This document shows, piece by piece, positions 31,152 through 40,500 of a stretch of 42,899 nucleotides of DNA. The stretch spans positions 1-42,899 of the forward strand of contig CAJMAO010000007.1 of NCBI GenBank assembly GCA_905211345.1, read 5' to 3'. The notes under the pieces were generated by a model. The model was not told the origin of the DNA. It did no database searches and worked only from the letters and a program-made list of their open reading frames with translations. Source of the stretch: an uncultured Prevotella sp. Its GTDB lineage: Bacteria > Bacteroidota > Bacteroidia > Bacteroidales > Bacteroidaceae. A program made the position numbers and the translations under genes. Within the stretch, counting starts at the first letter, position 1. Each line of letters starts with the position of its first letter.

Positions 31152-31856
31152 ATGAACGACTTTAGAAAATACGCCACCGGCCATCTCGGCATGAGTGGCA
31201 TGATGATTGACGATGTGACGAAGGCGCAGATGCAATATCTCAACCCGTATATCCTTGAGGAGCGCCAGTTGAACGTAACCCAGATGGACGTGTTCTCGCG
31301 CTTGATGATGGACCGCATAATATTTCTAGGCACGCAGATAGACGATTACACGGCCAATACCTTGCAGGCGCAGTTGCTGTATCTTGACTCGACAGACCCT
31401 GGCAAGGACATATCCATATATATCAACAGTCCCGGAGGCAGCGTGACGGCCGGCCTCGGCATATATGACACCATGCAGTTCATATCGAGCGACGTGGCCA
31501 CGATATGCACGGGTATGGCCGCCTCTATGGCCGCGGTGCTGCTCGTCGCCGGTACGGAAGGCAAGCGCTCGGCGCTCACTCACAGCCGCGTGATGATACA
31601 CCAGCCGCTCGGCGGTGTGCAGGGACAGGCTTCCGACATCGAGATAGAGGCTAAGGAGATACTTAAGTTCAAGAAAGAACTTTACACGATAATATCCGAC
31701 CACTCGCATACTCCTTACGAGAAAGTGTACAAGGACTCAGACCGTAACTATTGGATGACGGCCGAGGAAGCCAAGGAATACGGCATGATAGACAATGTTT
31801 TGTCAAGGAAAAAAGAACGCGTGACACCAACTGAGCCAAATGACAAGCAAGAATAA
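31152..31856 (+). CDS. clpP: ATP-dependent Clp protease proteolytic subunit
   Basis: ClpP forms the tetradecameric serine protease chamber served by ClpX, encoded next. The 234-residue protein has an extended N-terminus (MNDFRKYATGHLGMSGMMIDD) seen in Bacteroidota ClpP. The nucleophile S125 lies in GMAASMAA and H150 in MIHQPLGG. The third triad position, 49 residues after the His as in E. coli (H122 to D171), is N199 in DSDRNYWM; the codon is AAC. An Asn in this position also occurs in Listeria ClpP1, which has low activity alone. The clpX start follows within a few bases of the stop, showing translational coupling. Confidence 0.96.
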   Translation: MNDFRKYATGHLGMSGMMIDDVTKAQMQYLNPYILEERQLNVTQMDVFSRLMMDRIIFLGTQIDDYTANTLQAQLLYLDSTDPGKDISIYINSPGGSVTAGLGIYDTMQFISSDVATICTGMAASMAAVLLVAGTEGKRSALTHSRVMIHQPLGGVQGQASDIEIEAKEILKFKKELYTIISDHSHTPYEKVYKDSDRNYWMTAEEAKEYGMIDNVLSRKKERVTPTEPNDKQE

Positions 31857-31860
31857 CCGG

Positions 31861-33093
31861 ATGGAGAAAGTATGTAGCTTCTGCGGACGGAGCGAGAGGG
31901 ACGTTAAGTTGCTCATAACCGGGCTTACCGGATATATATGTGAAGATTGCGCCGCGCAGGCTTACGAGATAGTGAAATCGACCGGCGTGCTTGACGACGG
32001 CCGTCAAAAACAAAGCTCGAAGTTTAAGCCGAAGAGGGTGCCGAAGCCGCGCGAGATAAAGGATTATCTCGACCAATATGTAATAGGGCAGGATGATGCC
32101 AAGCGTTGTTTGGCCGTTGCCGTGTACAATCATTATAAAAGGTTGCAGCAACCGGCCGACGACAACGGTGTCGAGATAGAGAAGAGCAATATAATAATGG
32201 TGGGCAGCACCGGCACGGGCAAGACTTTGATGGCCCGCACGATAGCCAAGCTGCTCGATGTGCCGTTTACTATTGTCGACGCGACAGTATTCACCGAAGC
32301 CGGTTATGTGGGCGAGGATGTTGAAAGCATATTGAGCCGCCTGTTGCAAGTGGCCGATTACGATGTCGAGGCGGCCCAGCGCGGCATTGTTTTCATAGAC
32401 GAGATTGACAAGATAGCGCGTAAGAGCGATAATCCGTCGATAACCCGCGACGTTAGCGGCGAGGGAGTGCAGCAAGGTTTGCTCAAACTTCTGGAGGGAA
32501 CGATGGTCAACGTGCCCCCGCAGGGCGGTCGCAAGCATCCCGATCAAGAGTACATCCATGTGGATACGAAGAACATCCTTTTCATCTGCGGCGGCGCGTT
32601 CGATGGCATAGAGCGTAAAATCGCGCAAAGGATGAACACCCACGTGGTAGGCTACAACTCGGTTCAGAACGTCAGGCAGATTGACAAGAACGACCTGATG
32701 AAGTATATCCTGCCACAAGACTTGAAGTCGTTTGGCTTGATACCTGAAATCATAGGCCGCCTGCCTGTGCTCACATATCTCAATCCTTTGGACCGTTCGG
32801 CTCTGCGTTCGATTCTCGTAGAACCGAAGAACTCAATCGTAAAGCAATACAAGAAGTTGTTTGAGATGGACGGGATAGAGCTTACGTTCACCGATGAGGC
32901 ACTTGATTTCATTGTCGACAAGGCGATGGAGTATAAGCTGGGGGCGCGCGGTTTGCGCTCGATAGTCGAGAGCGTGATAATGGATGCGATGTTCGAGATA
33001 CCATCGAAGAACGTAAAAGAATTCAAGGTTGATCTCGATTATGCGCGCCGGCAGCTTGAAAAAGCGCATTTCAACAAGCTTGAAAGCGCGTGA
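31861..33093 (+). CDS. clpX: ATP-dependent Clp protease ATP-binding subunit ClpX
   Basis: ClpX is the AAA+ unfoldase that feeds substrates to ClpP. The 410-residue protein starts with the zinc-binding domain (C5-x2-C8 and C27-x2-C30). The AAA+ core follows: Walker A GSTGTGKT, pore loop EAGYVGEDVE, Walker B IVFIDEIDKIA, and sensor 2 in GARGLRSIVE. The ClpP-docking loop is present as IGF-like sequence in the expected region near SFGLIPEIIGRLPV. An in-frame ATG at 31840 lies inside clpP; the ATG at 31861 is preferred because it puts MEKVCSFCGRS at the usual N-terminus, 4 bases after the clpP stop. Confidence 0.96.
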   Translation: MEKVCSFCGRSERDVKLLITGLTGYICEDCAAQAYEIVKSTGVLDDGRQKQSSKFKPKRVPKPREIKDYLDQYVIGQDDAKRCLAVAVYNHYKRLQQPADDNGVEIEKSNIIMVGSTGTGKTLMARTIAKLLDVPFTIVDATVFTEAGYVGEDVESILSRLLQVADYDVEAAQRGIVFIDEIDKIARKSDNPSITRDVSGEGVQQGLLKLLEGTMVNVPPQGGRKHPDQEYIHVDTKNILFICGGAFDGIERKIAQRMNTHVVGYNSVQNVRQIDKNDLMKYILPQDLKSFGLIPEIIGRLPVLTYLNPLDRSALRSILVEPKNSIVKQYKKLFEMDGIELTFTDEALDFIVDKAMEYKLGARGLRSIVESVIMDAMFEIPSKNVKEFKVDLDYARRQLEKAHFNKLESA

Positions 33094-33143
33094 AAAGGGC
33101 ATTAAGTGAAAGATAACCGTTAAAAAGATACTCTGTTAGTCGT

Positions 33144-35321
33144 ATGAATAATGACGTTAATCTTAATGAAAAGCTGAAACAGTATTTCGGCTTCGACAAG
33201 TTCAAAGGTAATCAGGAAGCAATCATCCGCAATCTGCTTGACGGCAAAAACACGTTTGTGTTGATGCCGACAGGTGGCGGCAAGTCGTTGTGTTACCAGC
33301 TTCCGTCACTCATAATGGACGGTACGGCGATTGTCATTTCGCCGCTGATTGCCCTGATGAAGAACCAAGTCGACGTGATTAACGGAATGACAGAGACAGA
33401 CGGAGTGGCGCATTACTTGAACTCGTCGCTAAACAAGTCGGCCATAGACAAGGTGAAAAGCGACATCTTGGAAGGTAAGACGAAACTGCTGTATGTGGCT
33501 CCCGAGTCGTTGACAAAGGAAGACAATGTCGACTTCCTGCGTGGGGTGAAGATCTCGTTTTACGCAGTTGACGAGGCCCATTGTATCTCGGAGTGGGGCC
33601 ATGATTTCCGTCCCGAGTACCGAAGGATACGCCCTATCATCAACGAAATAGGCGAAGCGCCGGTAATCGCGCTTACGGCCACGGCTACAGACAAGGTGCG
33701 CACCGACATAAAAAAGAGCCTTGGGATACTTGACGCAACCGAATATAAAAGCTCTTTCAACCGTCCTAACCTTTATTATGAGGTGCGCCATAAGACCAAG
33801 GACATTGACAAGCAGATAGTAAAGTTCATCAAGCAGAATCCCGGTAAGAGCGGAATAATATACTGCCTGTCGCGAAAGAAGGTGGAAGAACTGGCCGCTG
33901 TGCTGCGCGCCAACGATATTAAGGCCGCCGCTTACCATGCAGGTTTGGACTCGGGCACACGTTCCACCACTCAGGATGACTTCCTTATGGAAAGCATAGA
34001 CGTGATAGTGGCGACCATAGCGTTCGGCATGGGCATCGACAAGCCAGACGTGCGCTTCGTCATCCATTATGACATCCCTAAGAGTTTGGAGGGATATTAT
34101 CAGGAGACAGGCCGTGCCGGCCGTGACGGCGGGGAAGGAAAGTGCATAGCGTTTTACTCTTACAAGGACCTGAAAAAACTCGAGAAGTTCATGGAAGGCA
34201 AGCCTGTGGCCGAGCAGGACATCGGCCGCCAGCTGTTGCAGGAGACTGCTGCGTATGCCGAGTCGTCGGTGTGCAGGCGTAAGATGTTGCTCCATTATTT
34301 CGGCGAAGAGTACGACAAAGACAACTGCGGGAATTGTGACAACTGCCTGCATCCTAAGACAAAGATAGAAGCGAAGGATGCTTTACTTGTGGTGTTGGCC
34401 GCCGTCATGGCTATAAAGGAAGACTTCAGGACGGATTACGTTATAGATTTCGTGAAGGGTAAGGATACCAATGACATTGTGGCCCATAAGCATGACAAGC
34501 TCGAAGAATTCGGTTCAGGTGAAGACATGGACGAAAAACTGTGGAATCCTGTAATCCGCCAAGCTCTCATCGCCGGGTATTTGAAAAAGGATGTGGAGAA
34601 CTACGGTACGCTGAAACTTACCTCGGCGGGTAAGAAGTTCATGAAAAATCCCCAATCGTTTATGATCGTTCTCGACAACGAGTTTAATGAAGACGAGGAG
34701 GAAGAAAGCCATGAAGCCGCCAGTTCGGCTCTCGACCCGACGCTTCATTCCATGCTGAAAGACCTGCGTAAGAAGGTTAGTAAAAAAGCCGGATTGCCTC
34801 CGTATGTCATTTTCCAAGACATTTCGCTCGAGCAGATGGCCACCGTTTACCCAATAACGCTTGACGACTTGCAGAACATTCAGGGCGTGGGCGCCGGCAA
34901 GGCGCGCCGCTACGGCAAGGAGTTTGTCGCCCTGATAAAGAAGTATTGCGAGGAAAACGAGATTGAACGTCCCGAGGAACTGCGCGTCAGGACTGTTGCC
35001 AAGAAGTCTGTCTTGAAAGTGAAGATAATACAGAGCATCGACCGACAGGTGGCGCTTGATGATATAGCCGAGGCCCAAGGGCTTGAGTTCGACGAGCTGC
35101 TTGACGAGGTTGAGGCCATAGTCTACAGCGGAACGAAGCTCAACATCGACTATTTCCTTGAGGAAGTGATGGACGACGACCACATTGACGACATCTATGA
35201 ATACTTTAAGGAGAGCGACACCGATGACCTCGAAACCGCCATGGACGAGCTGGGAGGCGACTACCCTGAAGAGGAAATCCGTCTTGTGCGCATCAAGTTC
35301 ATGTCTGACATGGGCAACTGA
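33144..35321 (+). CDS. recQ: ATP-dependent DNA helicase RecQ
   Basis: RecQ unwinds DNA during recombination and fork repair. The 725-residue protein contains motif I PTGGGKSLCYQLP, the DEAH box VDEAHCISEWGHDFRPEYR, motif VI QETGRAGRDG, and the RecQ-C zinc site CRRKMLLHYFGEEYDKDNCGNCDNC. A winged-helix/RQC region follows, then an HRDC domain (about 530-610, LHSMLKDLRKKVSKKAGLPPYVIFQD) and a further helix-turn-helix segment with an acidic tail. This is longer than E. coli RecQ and typical of Bacteroidota. It starts 50 bases after clpX on the same strand and probably shares its transcript. Confidence 0.95.
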   Translation: MNNDVNLNEKLKQYFGFDKFKGNQEAIIRNLLDGKNTFVLMPTGGGKSLCYQLPSLIMDGTAIVISPLIALMKNQVDVINGMTETDGVAHYLNSSLNKSAIDKVKSDILEGKTKLLYVAPESLTKEDNVDFLRGVKISFYAVDEAHCISEWGHDFRPEYRRIRPIINEIGEAPVIALTATATDKVRTDIKKSLGILDATEYKSSFNRPNLYYEVRHKTKDIDKQIVKFIKQNPGKSGIIYCLSRKKVEELAAVLRANDIKAAAYHAGLDSGTRSTTQDDFLMESIDVIVATIAFGMGIDKPDVRFVIHYDIPKSLEGYYQETGRAGRDGGEGKCIAFYSYKDLKKLEKFMEGKPVAEQDIGRQLLQETAAYAESSVCRRKMLLHYFGEEYDKDNCGNCDNCLHPKTKIEAKDALLVVLAAVMAIKEDFRTDYVIDFVKGKDTNDIVAHKHDKLEEFGSGEDMDEKLWNPVIRQALIAGYLKKDVENYGTLKLTSAGKKFMKNPQSFMIVLDNEFNEDEEEESHEAASSALDPTLHSMLKDLRKKVSKKAGLPPYVIFQDISLEQMATVYPITLDDLQNIQGVGAGKARRYGKEFVALIKKYCEENEIERPEELRVRTVAKKSVLKVKIIQSIDRQVALDDIAEAQGLEFDELLDEVEAIVYSGTKLNIDYFLEEVMDDDHIDDIYEYFKESDTDDLETAMDELGGDYPEEEIRLVRIKFMSDMGN

Positions 35322-35359
35322 CGCGCCCTGTTGCACACCCGTCACCTGTTGACGAAGTT

Positions 35360-35398
35360 ATGGTTTTCAAGCCTTTATGTGCTTGAAAACCATATTTT
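35360..35398 (+). terminator. Terminator after recQ
   Basis: A perfect 13-bp stem (ATGGTTTTCAAGC at 35360-35372 with its complement at 35381-35393) has an 8-nt loop, followed by ATTTTTAT. Confidence 0.85.
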
Positions 35399-35434
35399 TA
35401 TATCTGTTTCATAACACTTTATCGCAAAAAGCGT

Positions 35435-35442
35435 TATATTTG
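35435..35442 (+). promoter_or_regulatory. Candidate -7 box for the pectate lyase gene
   Basis: TATATTTG matches TANNTTTG; a TTTC at 35407 is a weak -33 candidate. The predicted leader is about 120 nt and structured. Confidence 0.5.
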
Positions 35443-35465
35443 CAACCGTATTCGATTATCACCGT

Positions 35466-35515
35466 ACCCGTAGCGGGTGCGTCCGTGGGGCGAAAGACGC
35501 CCTTTTGCATACGGA
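35466..35515 (+). promoter_or_regulatory. Structured leader of the pectate lyase gene, including a lone 22-bp-type unit
   Basis: Hairpin 1 is ACCCG-TAG-CGGGT (35466-35478). Hairpin 2 is GGGCG-AAAGA-CGCCC (35488-35502) followed by TTTT, enclosed by TCCGT/ACGGA (35482-35486 with 35111+400 to 35515). Hairpin 2 resembles one unit of the 22-bp family (CGAAAGACGCCCTTTTGC). It could attenuate transcription, but the T run is short. Confidence 0.45.
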
Positions 35516-35568
35516 TGAAGGATGAAAACAAACTTTTAAACTAATAACAATAACAATTTGAAACTACT

Positions 35569-37134
35569 ATGAAACTAATTCGTAAAACAGTTTCCGGCGC
35601 AATGAAAGCGTGCCGGATGAAAGCATTGGTTACGGTTTTCGCGCTATGCGCGGTGGCCTCGCAGGCCACGGCCCAGACTGTTGACGGGCGCAACTTCGGT
35701 ATTGACGGCTTCGCGGCTCTGCCCGGCAAGGCGGGCACTCCCCATTATCTTGCCGGCGGAACGACGGGAGGCGAGGGCGGCAAGGTGGTCTACGCCCGCA
35801 CGTTCCAGCAGCTCAAAGCCTACCTTCAGGCCGAGTCGCCGTACATAGTCCTCGTCGATAAGGATATGGACACGGGCATAAAGTGCTGGGTTGACGACCT
35901 TGCTACGGGCGAACTCTGCGCAAAGCAAGACGGCTCGGAGGGCGTTGAGACCACTTACGGTGAGCGCATAATGATAGCGTCGAACAAGACTTTGATAGGC
36001 GTCACCAACCCGCAGACGGGCGAAGCACCGCTGTTCTCTCGCATATCGTTCGTCATGCAGTGCGCCAACAACGTCATCATACGCAACTGCCGCTTCACAA
36101 TGAACGGCGTGCCGGCCGACAAGGCTGACGAGATGAAAGTCATAGCACTGCGTGACGGAGTGCAAACGAAAGTGGGCGATCCTGACTGTATAAGCATACA
36201 GGCCGATGAAACCGACGCCGATACCGATTTCGGTGGCCACATCTGGATAGACCATTGCGAGTTCTTCAACGGCAATGCCGCCGACAAAGACCGCTACGAC
36301 GGCCTCGTGGACTGCAAGAACAACGTGCAGTGGATTACTGTAAGCTATAACCATTTCCACAACCATGATAAGGTGAGCGTATGGGGTAAAAGTGGAAATG
36401 ATGTGTTTGACGAGTGCCGTACCACGTCTTTCCACCATAATTTTTACGAGAACATAGAAGGCTCGCGGCTGCCTTTACAGAGGGGCGGCTATACCCATTA
36501 TTGCAACAACTACCACTCAGGATGCCAGGACGGATGGGAGCTTGAGGCCGGGGCTACCGGTTTTGTCGAGGCTTGTTATTTCTATGACACGAAGGCTCCG
36601 ATAAAATTAGACAGCAAGGCTGACGGTTATTTGACAGTCAACACGGATGAGGGATACGATCTTATTTATGAGTCGTGCCGCCGTTTCCTTAAAGGTTATA
36701 AGAACATTGACAACGATAAGAATGATGAAACATACGATTACAGCGAGACGGACTGGTCGCCTTACGACTATGAAGGCTACACCGTGAACACTCTCGACAA
36801 GACCGCCGACGTGCCCGCCGTTGTCCAAAAATACGCCGGTGCGGGCAAGATTGAGATATGGAGCGAGTATGCTGACGCCGTGCCCGCCGAGGACATCAAC
36901 GAATACGCGGCCGCGATAAAGGACAATCCGACCGAGGCTACGTATGACGAAAACGGCGACAAGATAACCGAAGTTACCACGGGCATAACGCAGGCCGTGG
37001 CAGGCGAAACGGTAGCAACTCAGTATTACTCGCTCGACGGAGTGCGCCTTGCAGCCCCGGCCAAGGGCGTCAGCATAAAGAGGAGCGTCGATGCCGACGG
37101 CAACGTAACGACGGTGAAAGTGGTTACGAAATGA
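35569..37134 (+). CDS. Secreted pectate lyase (PL1 family)
   Basis: The enzyme cleaves polygalacturonate by beta-elimination with calcium. The 521-residue precursor has a long n-region and signal peptide ending SQATAQ. The right-handed beta-helix core shows PL1 landmarks: IWIDHCEFFNGNAADKDRYDGLVDCKNNVQWITVSYNHFHNHDKVSVWG (calcium-site acidic residues), TSFHHNFYENIEGSRLPLQRGG with the catalytic Arg region, and HYCNNYHSG. The C-terminus ends in YYSLDGVRL...VTTVKVVTK, a short segment resembling C-termini of other exported Prevotella proteins. Its own promoter and terminator-like 3' array make it monocistronic. A nearby in-frame ATG at 35617 (MKALVTVFALC) is an alternative start. Confidence 0.9.
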   Translation: MKLIRKTVSGAMKACRMKALVTVFALCAVASQATAQTVDGRNFGIDGFAALPGKAGTPHYLAGGTTGGEGGKVVYARTFQQLKAYLQAESPYIVLVDKDMDTGIKCWVDDLATGELCAKQDGSEGVETTYGERIMIASNKTLIGVTNPQTGEAPLFSRISFVMQCANNVIIRNCRFTMNGVPADKADEMKVIALRDGVQTKVGDPDCISIQADETDADTDFGGHIWIDHCEFFNGNAADKDRYDGLVDCKNNVQWITVSYNHFHNHDKVSVWGKSGNDVFDECRTTSFHHNFYENIEGSRLPLQRGGYTHYCNNYHSGCQDGWELEAGATGFVEACYFYDTKAPIKLDSKADGYLTVNTDEGYDLIYESCRRFLKGYKNIDNDKNDETYDYSETDWSPYDYEGYTVNTLDKTADVPAVVQKYAGAGKIEIWSEYADAVPAEDINEYAAAIKDNPTEATYDENGDKITEVTTGITQAVAGETVATQYYSLDGVRLAAPAKGVSIKRSVDADGNVTTVKVVTK

Positions 37135-37165
37135 CATCACGGCGCGGCTTGCCGCCGCGCGTTTT

Positions 37166-37253
37166 CCGAAAGGCCGCCTTTCACACGCTGAAAGGCGGCC
37201 TTTTGCGTCGTAATATGCCGTGTTTTGCATGCCGGAAGGCGGCATATTGGCAA
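37166..37253. repeat. Four-unit 22-bp intergenic array (copy 8)
   Basis: Units start at 37166, 37188, 37210 and 37232. Units 1 and 2 pair perfectly over 14 bp (GAAAGGCCGCCTTT type). Units 3 and 4 have replaced the usual sequence with AATATGCCG and CGGCATATT, which remain complementary. Confidence 0.9.
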
Positions 37254-37477
37254 GTCGTTGACAATCAGGCTGTTGCCCGCCGATGGGGATGCGCCGTGCC
37301 AAGCGCGTTTTCGCGCGCGTGCGACCGTTGCCGCCGATATGTGAAAACTATCCTTGCTTTTGTTAATTTTAAGCATTTATACGTGTTGTGCAGACACTAA
37401 TAATATGTTATTATATAATGTATATTGCCGTCAAAAATAATTTCTTGCCCTATTTTATGTAAATAATTGCAGTTTTA

Positions 37478-37509
37478 TTTGCATTTATTCTTTCATTTCT
37501 TTATATTTG
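37478..37509 (+). promoter_or_regulatory. Bacteroidota-type promoter of the T9SS cargo gene
   Basis: TTTG (37478-37481) and TATATTTG (37502-37509) are separated by 20 nt, an ideal match. The leader to the ATG at 37539 is about 25 nt. Confidence 0.7.
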
Positions 37510-37538
37510 CAGTGTTTTTAATTTAATAAATTTTGTCT

Positions 37539-40500
37539 ATGAAACATCTGTTCGTTTACATCTTGTGTGCCCTGATGTGTTGTGGCACTTACGCGCAGAG
37601 CGTTAAAAATTCACCCCCCCCAATGGGTGTTAAGTTGACAACGAAGAAAGCCGCCGAGGCACGCCAAAGAGGTAAGGCCGTTAAGGCCGGCGTGCTGCAA
37701 AAGCAGGAGAAGGCCGCCAAGGCCGTCCGCAGCAAAGACGGCAAACTGCGCAAAGCCGGCAAGCGTGTGGGGCGGCCGATGCGTGTTGCCGCACGTAAGG
37801 TGCCCGCCGCAGCACCCGTTGCCGCCGACATGGCACGTATCACGGTCAACGTTGAGAGCGACTGGGGTGACGGTTCGGGTTATCAGCTGCTGTTGGACGC
37901 CGACTGTGAGTTTGCCAACTTAGAGTATGTTGAAGACCTTTTCACCGCAGCAGAGTACGTGTTGCCTGAGAATGCGGCCGTGCTTGAGAACTGGCTGGTG
38001 GCAGGCCAGACGGCTTCGGTAGACATTCCCGCCGGAACGTATGATTACTGGATATTCAATCCCACTCCTCCCGATAGCTATTATACGGCAGGAGGAGAGT
38101 CAACGGGATATGCTTACGACTTCAAGGGCGGTGTCGAGTATGTGTTCACAATCACGCTCGGAGGTGAAGGCGACAACGTGGAGCTGACTGCCGACTCGCC
38201 TGTCAGCATCGGTGTGACCGGCATCACCGCGCCCGTTTCGGCCGAAGGGCTTACCGCTGCCGAGGCCGTTACGGCCACGATAGCCAATAAGGGCACGGAG
38301 GCCGTATCGTCGTTTACGGCAACGCTGACCGTTGACGGCGGCGCGCCTGTCACTGAGACGGTAAACCAAGAGATACAGCCCGGTGCCACTTTTGATTACA
38401 CCTTTACCGCCAAGGCTGACCTCTCGGCTCCCGGTATGCACACCGTGACCGTAGCCATTGCGTGCGACGGCGACGCACTGACCGGCGACAACACCGTTAC
38501 CACAAGGGTGAACCACATTGCGCCTATAGCCGCTCCTTACACATGCAGCTTCGACGAAGTAGCCGACATTGACGAGTGGAACATAATCGACGCCAACAAA
38601 GATGGCGAGACATGGCAGATACAGACGGACTATGGCTACGCCCAGGTGATTTACAGCGCATATTTTGATACCGACGACTACCTCGTAACCATGAATCCCA
38701 TTAGCCTTGAAGCCGGCGCAAACAAGATAGTGGTAGGCTACAACGCGCAGGGCGAAGGCTATTATGAGAGCTTTGAGGTGCTTTACGGCAAGACGTCCAA
38801 TGTCAACGAGATGACCGTTCTCAGAGCAGTGCCCGAATTTACGGCGACGGCTGACGGTTACATACTGCCCGTAAACTTCGACCTTGAAGAGGCCGGCGCA
38901 TACTATTTCGCCATACACGGCACTTCGCCGGCCGACCAGTTGGGACTTCTCATCAACGATGTCGAAATATCGGCAGGCGCATACACGGGCACTCCCGACC
39001 TCTCTGTTGACCGTGTGATACTGCCGCTGTCAAGTTGCTCGCTCGGCAATGCCGAGACGGTAAGCGCCGTAATATCCAATAATGGTACGGCCGACGTTAC
39101 GGGCTTCACCGTTGAATGCCTTGTTGACGGCAACGTACATGCCACCACGCCGATGGCTACCGCGATAACCGCAGGCGAGAGCGTGACCGTTGAAATAAGC
39201 ACTAATGTAGATCTTTCGGCCGAAGGCGTGCATACCGTAGGCGTGAGGATAACCGACGTTACGCCGGCCGACGGACAGAACGACGAGACCGTGACCGACA
39301 ACAACTCGGCCGAGGCAACCGTCACCCACTATACTCCGGCCGACGTGCCGTTCACCGTTGACTTCGAGGATCCAACGCAACGGGGCGACTGGGCAAGCGA
39401 CGGCTCATGGCTGTATGACGGCGAATACTACCCCGCAATGTACTGCGTGGGCACCACTCCGCTCGTTTCGCGCGGCATCAACCTTGAGGCCGGCAAGCGT
39501 TACCGCATCTCTTACAACTACATGGCCGGCATGTATTACTTCTTCTTCACCATTTATGAAAGCTATGACGTGATAATAGGCAAGGACGGCGCACCGCTGG
39601 AAGACTGGAATGTGATAGAGTCGTTCTCTGACATCTACACCAACGACGTGTTCACCGACAACAGCCTTACCTTCACCGTGCCTGAGAACGGCGTTTATTC
39701 GCTCGGCTTCATTCAGGACGTTCCGCAGGGCACGCTCTATCTCGACAACGTAAGCGTGACGGAAGTTGTGCCGTATGACATTACGGTGACCGGCGTGACG
39801 GGTCTTCCGTCGCAGCTGCCTATGGAGCAGGCCGAGGGCATGGCTCTGACTGTTCCGGTGAAGAACAACGGTGCTCAGGCTGTATCGGGCACGGTAAGCG
39901 TGACGTTCAACGGCAACGCCGCAGGTTCGGCAACCTTTACCGACCTTGCTCCCGACGCTACCGCTACGGTTAGCGTGCCAGTCACGGCGCAGGGCTTGGC
40001 TACGGGCAGCGTATCAGTAGCCGTTGAGGCCGTAATCGACGGACAGACTGACGGCAACCAGGCAGACAACTCCTTCACGGCAAGCATGGAAATAACCGAA
40101 GAAGTTTACGCTTATGACCACATGACCGACGACCTGTATATCGAGGATAACGGCATCGGTATAGAAGGCGGCGGAAACGTTACTGCCGGCATACCGTTCC
40201 TTATCAACGCCAAGACCACGCTCAAGGGCGTATCAGTAGGCTGGGGCGTAGCCGACGGCCAGCAGATAAGTCTCAGTGTATATAAGTGGGATCCGACAAA
40301 CCTTTATCAAGATGGTGTCGTCATTGTAGGCGACAAGGTGTACACCACAACTGCCGACCAGGGCACCACTGTCGGCCAGATTGACTACATGTTTGACGAG
40401 GTTGTGACGCTTGAGCCGGGTTATTACTTCATCGGCGTTACTTATGTAGGGCACGCTTTGGTTGTTGACGGTGTGGCTCCCGGCCAGCTCTACCTGATCG

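Larger units (their letters stand above)
37135..37538. other. Intergenic region between pectate lyase and T9SS cargo genes
   Basis: These 404 bases hold the 22-bp-unit array (37166-37253) and a strong promoter (37478-37509). Between them is AT-rich sequence without a gene. Confidence 0.6.

Noticed and set aside
31669..32718. 349-codon open frame opposite clpP-clpX
   Set aside because: It spans two real genes antisense and shows no domain.
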